Shown: positions 60,201 through 64,000 of the stretch, in pieces
Numbering within the stretch: position 1 is the stretch's first letter
Layout: the number at the start of each line of letters is the position of its first letter
Translations under genes and position numbers: made by a program
Assembly (NCBI RefSeq): GCF_029227915.1
Contig: NC_079876.1
Span: 7,752,001-7,816,000 of the forward strand
DNA: 64,000 nt
Reading direction: 5' to 3'
DNA from: Hydractinia symbiolongicarpus
Lineage: Eukaryota > Cnidaria > Hydrozoa > Anthoathecata > Hydractiniidae
The notes under the pieces: generated by a model
What the model saw: only the letters and a program-made list of their open reading frames with translations
The model's database searches: none
Told to the model about the DNA's origin: nothing

Positions 60201-63200
60201 AAACGAAAACCTGCGATTTCCCGTAAATCCCGGACTCGGCCAGTATAGTAATGAAAGTACCCGGGATGTAAACTCATTTCCCGAACGATTTATTAAATTA
60301 TTATTTCACCACTAAAGCCCATGAGACTTGTAGTTTTTAAAAATGTTTTCATTTTTGATGAGACGCTGAATAAAAGAAGTTTAATCGCCGGCAAACGAAA
60401 ACCCGCCATTTCCCTTAAACCCCGGACTCGGCCCGCATAGTCAAAAGTATACAAAGAAAGTACCCAGGGAGTAAACTCATTTCCCGAACGATTTTTTAAA
60501 ATATTTTTTCACCACTAAAACGCATGAGACTTGTAGTTTTTAAAAATGTTTTCATTTTTGATGAGACGCTGAATAAAAGAAGTTTAATCGCCGGCAAACG
60601 AAAACCCGCCATTTCCCTTAAACCCCGGACTCGGCCCGCATAGTCAAAAGTATACAAAGAAAGTACCCAGGGAGTAAACTCATTTCCCGAACGATTTTTT
60701 AAATTATTTTTTCACCACTAAAACGCATGAGACTTGTAGTTTTCAAAATTGTTTTCATTTTTGATGAGACGCTGAATAAAAGAAGTTAAATCGCCGGCAA
60801 ACGAAAACCTGCGATTTCCCGTAAATCCCGGACTCGGCCCGTATAGTCAAAAGTATACAAAGAAAGTACCCAGAGTGTAACTCATTTCCCGAACGTTTTT
60901 TTAAATTATTATTTCACCACTAAAGCCCATGAGACTTGTAGTTTTTAAAAATGTTTTCATTTTTGATGAGACGCTGAATAAAAGAAGTTTAAACGCCGGC
61001 AAAAGAAAACCCGCGACTTCCCGTATATCCCGGACTCGGCCCGTATAGTTAAAAGTATACAAAGAAAGTACCCAGGGAGTAAACTCATTTGCCGAACGAT
61101 TTTTTAAAATATTTTTTCACCACTAAAAAGCATGACACTTACAGTTTTCTAAAATGTTTTCATTTTCGATGAGACGCTGAATAAAAGAAGTTTAATCGCC
61201 GGCAAACGAAAACCTGCGATTTCCCGTAAATCCCGGACTCGGCCCGTATAGTAATGAAAGTACCCGGGATGTAAACTCATTTCCCGAACGATTTTTTAAA
61301 TTATTATTTCACCACTAAAACCCATGAGACTTGTAGTTTTTAAAAATGTTTTCATTTTTGATGAGACGCTGAATAAAAGAAGTTTAATCGCCGGCAAACG
61401 AAGTATACAAAGTAAGTACCCAGGGAGTAAACTCATTTCCCGAACGATTTTTTAAATTATTTTTTTACCACTAAAACGCATGAGACTTGTAGTTTTCAAA
61501 AATGTTTTCATTTTTGATGAGACGCTGAATAAAAGAAGTTTAATCGCCGGCATACGAAAACCTGCGATTTCCCGTAAATCCCGGACTCGGCCCGTATAGT
61601 CCAAAGTATACAAAGAAAGTACCCAGGGAGTAAACTCATTTCCCGAACGATTTTTTAAATTATTTTTTCACCACTAAAACGCATGAGACTTGTAGTTTTC
61701 AAAAATGTTTTCATTTTTGATGAGACGCTGAATAAAAGAAGTTTAATCGCCGGCAAACGAAACCCGCCATTTCCCGTAAACCCCGGACTCGGCCCGCATA
61801 GTCAAAAGTATACAAAGAAAGTACCCAGGGAGTAAACTCATTTCCCGAACGATTTTTTAAATTATTTTTTCACCACTAAAACGCATGAGACTTGTAGTTT
61901 TGAAAATTGTTTTCATTTTTGATGAGACGCTGAATAAAAGAAGTTTAATCGCCGGCAAACGAAAACCTGCGATTTCCCGTAAATCCCGGACTCGGCCCGT
62001 ATAGTCAAAAGTATACAAAGAAAGTACCCAGAGTGTAAACTCATTTCCCAAACGTTTTTTTAAATTATTATTTCACCACTAAAGCCCATGAGACTTGTAG
62101 TTTTTAAAAATGTTTTCATTTTTGATGAGACGCTGAATAAAAGAAGTTTAAACGCGGGCAAAAGAAAACCCGCGACTTCCCGTAAATCCCGGACTCGGCC
62201 CGTATAGTTAAAAGTATACAAAGAAAGTACCCAGGGAGTAAACTCATTTCCCGAACGATTTTTAAAAATATTTTTTCACCACTAAAACGCATGAGACTTG
62301 TAGTTTTCAAAAATGTTTTCATTTTTGATGAAACGCTGAATAAAAGAAGTTTAATCGCCGGCAAACGAAAACCTGCGATTTCCCGTAAATCCCGGACTCG
62401 GCCAGTATAGTAATGAACGTAACCGGGATGTAAACTCATTTCCCGAACGATTTATTAAATTATTATTTCACCACTAAAACCCATGAGACTTGTAGTTTTT
62501 AAAAATGTTTTCATTTTTGATGAGACGCTGAATAAAAGAAGTTTAATCGCCGGCAAACGAAAACCTGCGATTTCCCGTAAATCCCGGACTCGGCCCGTAT
62601 AGTCAAAAGTATACAAAGAAAGTACCCAGAGTGTAAACTCATTTCCCAAACGTTTTTTTAAATTATTATTTCACCACTAAAGCCCATGAGACTTGTAGTT
62701 TTTAAAAATGTTTTCATTTTTGATGAGACGCTGAATAAAAGAAGTTTAAACGCCGGCAAAAGAAAACCCGCGACTTCCCGTAAATCCCGGACTCGGCCCG
62801 TATAGTTAAAAGTATACAAAGAAAGTACCCAGGGAGTAAACTCATTTCCCGAACGATTTTTAAAAATATTTTTTCACCACTAAAACGCATGAGACTTGTA
62901 GTTTTCAAAAATGTTTTCATTTTTGATGAGACGCTGAATAAAAGAAGTTTAATCGCCAGCAAACGAAAACCTGCGATTTCCCGTAAATCCCGGACTCGGC
63001 CAGTATAGTAATGAAAGTACCCGGGATGTAAACTCATTTCCCGCACGATTTATTAAATTATTATTTCACCACTAAAGCCCATGAGACTTGTAGTTTTTAA
63101 AAATGTTTTCATTTTTGATGAGACGCTGAATAAAAGAAGTTTAAACGCCGGCAAAAGAAAACCCGCGACTTCCCGTATATCCCGGACTCGGCCCGTATAG

Positions 63201-64000
63201 TTAAAAGTATACAAAGAAAGTACCCAGGGAGTAAACTCATTTGCCGAACGATTTTTTAAAATATTTTTTCACCACTAAAAAGCATGACACTTATAGTTTT
63301 CTAAAATGTTTTCATTTTCGATGAGACGCTGAATAAAAGAAGTTTAATCGCCGGCAAACGAAAACCTGCGATTTCCCGTAAATCCCGGACTCGGCCCGTA
63401 TAGTAATGAAAGTACCCGGGATGTAAACTCATTTCCCGAACGATTTTTTAAATTATTATTTCACCACTAAAACCCATGAGACTTGTAGTTTTTAAAAATG
63501 TTTTCATTTTTGATGAGACGCTGAATAAAAGAAGTTTAATCGCCGGCAAACGAAGTATACAAAGTAAGTACCCAGGGAGTAAACTCATTTCCCGAACGAT
63601 TTATTAAATTATTTTTTTACCACTAAAACGCATGAGACTTGTAGTTTTTAAAAATGTTTTCATTTTTGATGAGACGCTGAATAAAAGAAGTTTAATCGCC
63701 GGCAAACGAAAACCTGCGATTTCCCGTAAATCCCGGACTCGGCCCGTATAGTCAAAAGTATACAAAGAAAGTACCCAGAGTGTAAACTCATTTCCCAAAC
63801 GTTTTTTTAAATTATTATTTCACCACTAAAGCCCATGAGACTTGTAGTTTTTAAAAATGTTTTCATTTTTGATGAGACGCTGAATAAAAGAAGTTTAAAC
63901 GCCGGCAAAAGAAAACCCGCGACTTCCCGTAAATCCCGGACTCGGCCCGTATAGTTAAAAGTATACAAAGAAAGTACCCAGGGAGTAAACTCATTTCCCG
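51300..64000 (-). repeat. Serial higher-order repeat block with 2.15-2.73-kb periods (5 copies, last running off the window)
   Basis: A module of short-deletion unit, GGCATACG unit, TTTTGAAAATTG unit, AACGCGGGCAAAAG unit and GGCCAGTATAGTAATG unit recurs. Comparable points fall at 52505, 54658, 57384, 59751 and 62116, giving spacings of 2153, 2726, 2367 and 2365 bp. The AACGCGGGC marker is at about 52540, 54693, 57419 and 62151; the copy near 59790 has the usual CGCCGGC instead. Copies also differ in whether a run of TTTCCCTTAAACCCC units is inserted (three units near 55700-56130 and near 58430-58860, two near 60410-60630). Sequence between modules is nearly identical. Confidence 0.87.
51584..51586 (-). 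repeat. 47-bp deletion variant of the monomer (first of seven)
   Basis: GCCGGCAAACGA joins AGTATACAAAGTAAGTACCC directly, omitting 47 bp of the CpG-rich half and leaving a unit of about 155 bp. The same junction, with the same AAAGTAAG substitution, occurs near 53942, 56309, 56669, 59036, 61401 and 63553. Identical breakpoints mean one deletion event that was later amplified with the surrounding module. Confidence 0.88.

Larger units (their letters stand above)
27345..63420 (-). repeat. ~192-bp monomer variant (TAGTAATGAAAG class)
   Basis: In about forty units scattered over this range, 15 bases (CAAAAGTATACAAAG) are replaced by AATG, usually followed by GTACCCGGGATG. Examples start near 28358, 29971, 38209, 41615, 46620, 53787 and 63405. 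The change removes one of the two TATAC motifs. The variant was not seen anywhere in the plus-oriented array. Confidence 0.85.
26428..64000 (-). repeat. Satellite array, minus-oriented (~203-bp monomer with 192- and 155-bp variants)
   Basis: About 188 monomers run continuously to the window end on the reverse strand. Written on the plus strand, the unit reads GAGACTTGTAG, TTTTCATTTTTGATGAGACGC, AATCGCCGGCAAACG, then a CpG-rich half, GTACCCAGGG and CATTTCCCGAACG. About forty units carry TAGTAATGAAAGTACCC, in which 15 bases (CAAAAGTATACAAAG) are replaced by AATG, giving about 192 bp. Seven units near the right end lack 47 bp. The ACGGACCAAG, TCACAGAGT and CCGGTGATTAAACCAC variants of the plus arm were not seen here. 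No gene is present. Confidence 0.97.

Noticed and set aside
1-64000. Dozens of open frames of 60-116 codons with recurring peptides on both strands
   Set aside because: They are translations of the same satellite unit and recur with its period on both strands. They end wherever a variant introduces a stop, and have no start context or domain. The longest pair (26193-26543 plus and 26207-26557 minus) simply mirrors the inversion junction.
1-64000. Ribosomal DNA spacer subrepeats
   Set aside because: No rRNA-like sequence occurs anywhere in 64 kb, and the array continues past both edges.

Overview
This window is almost entirely satellite DNA. About 60.4 of 64 kb is a tandem array of a roughly 203-bp monomer, about 300 copies. 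It is interrupted once by a 3.57-kb non-satellite insert with terminal inverted repeats. I find no credible protein-coding gene, rRNA, tRNA, CRISPR array or bacterial-type operon. Long satellite arrays with higher-order repeats and a nested non-autonomous DNA transposon indicate nuclear DNA of a eukaryote, probably from a heterochromatic block. An invertebrate animal is my guess; the sequence does not let me name the species.

Layout. Positions 1-14440 hold monomers in one orientation, called plus here. Positions 14445-18011 hold the insert. It is bounded by TA dinucleotides and by imperfect terminal inverted repeats that share a perfect 25-bp block. Inside it lie a second element of 768 bp (16671-17438), with 29-bp inverted ends and a TGAAA duplication, and a third inverted-repeat pair at 15708/16163. 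Positions 18012-26427 continue the plus array in the same phase. At about 26427 the array flips, and 26428-64000 is entirely minus-oriented. The array runs off both ends of the window.

Monomer. Each unit has an AT-rich half and a CpG-rich half. The AT-rich half carries a 9-bp-arm palindrome and A/T tracts. The CpG-rich half carries four or five CGGG-type motifs about 10 bp apart and one GCCGGC. The first monomer has 13 CpGs at about 38% GC. Monomers fall into diagnostic variants arranged in higher-order repeats with offsets of 1623, 4869, 1420, 812, 1015 and 1421 bp in the plus arm. In the minus arm the offsets are 1615, 2210, 1410, about 1997, 1003, 801, 598 and about 2.15-2.73 kb. Copies differ by only a few bases, which suggests recent amplification and homogenisation. 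The two arms have different variant repertoires, so they appear to have evolved separately since the inversion.

The many short open frames of 60-116 codons, on both strands, are chance read-throughs of the monomer and are not annotated as genes. The items most worth checking are the polarity switch with its arm-specific variants, the nested transposons that have an empty-site allele in every neighbouring monomer, and the layered higher-order repeats.
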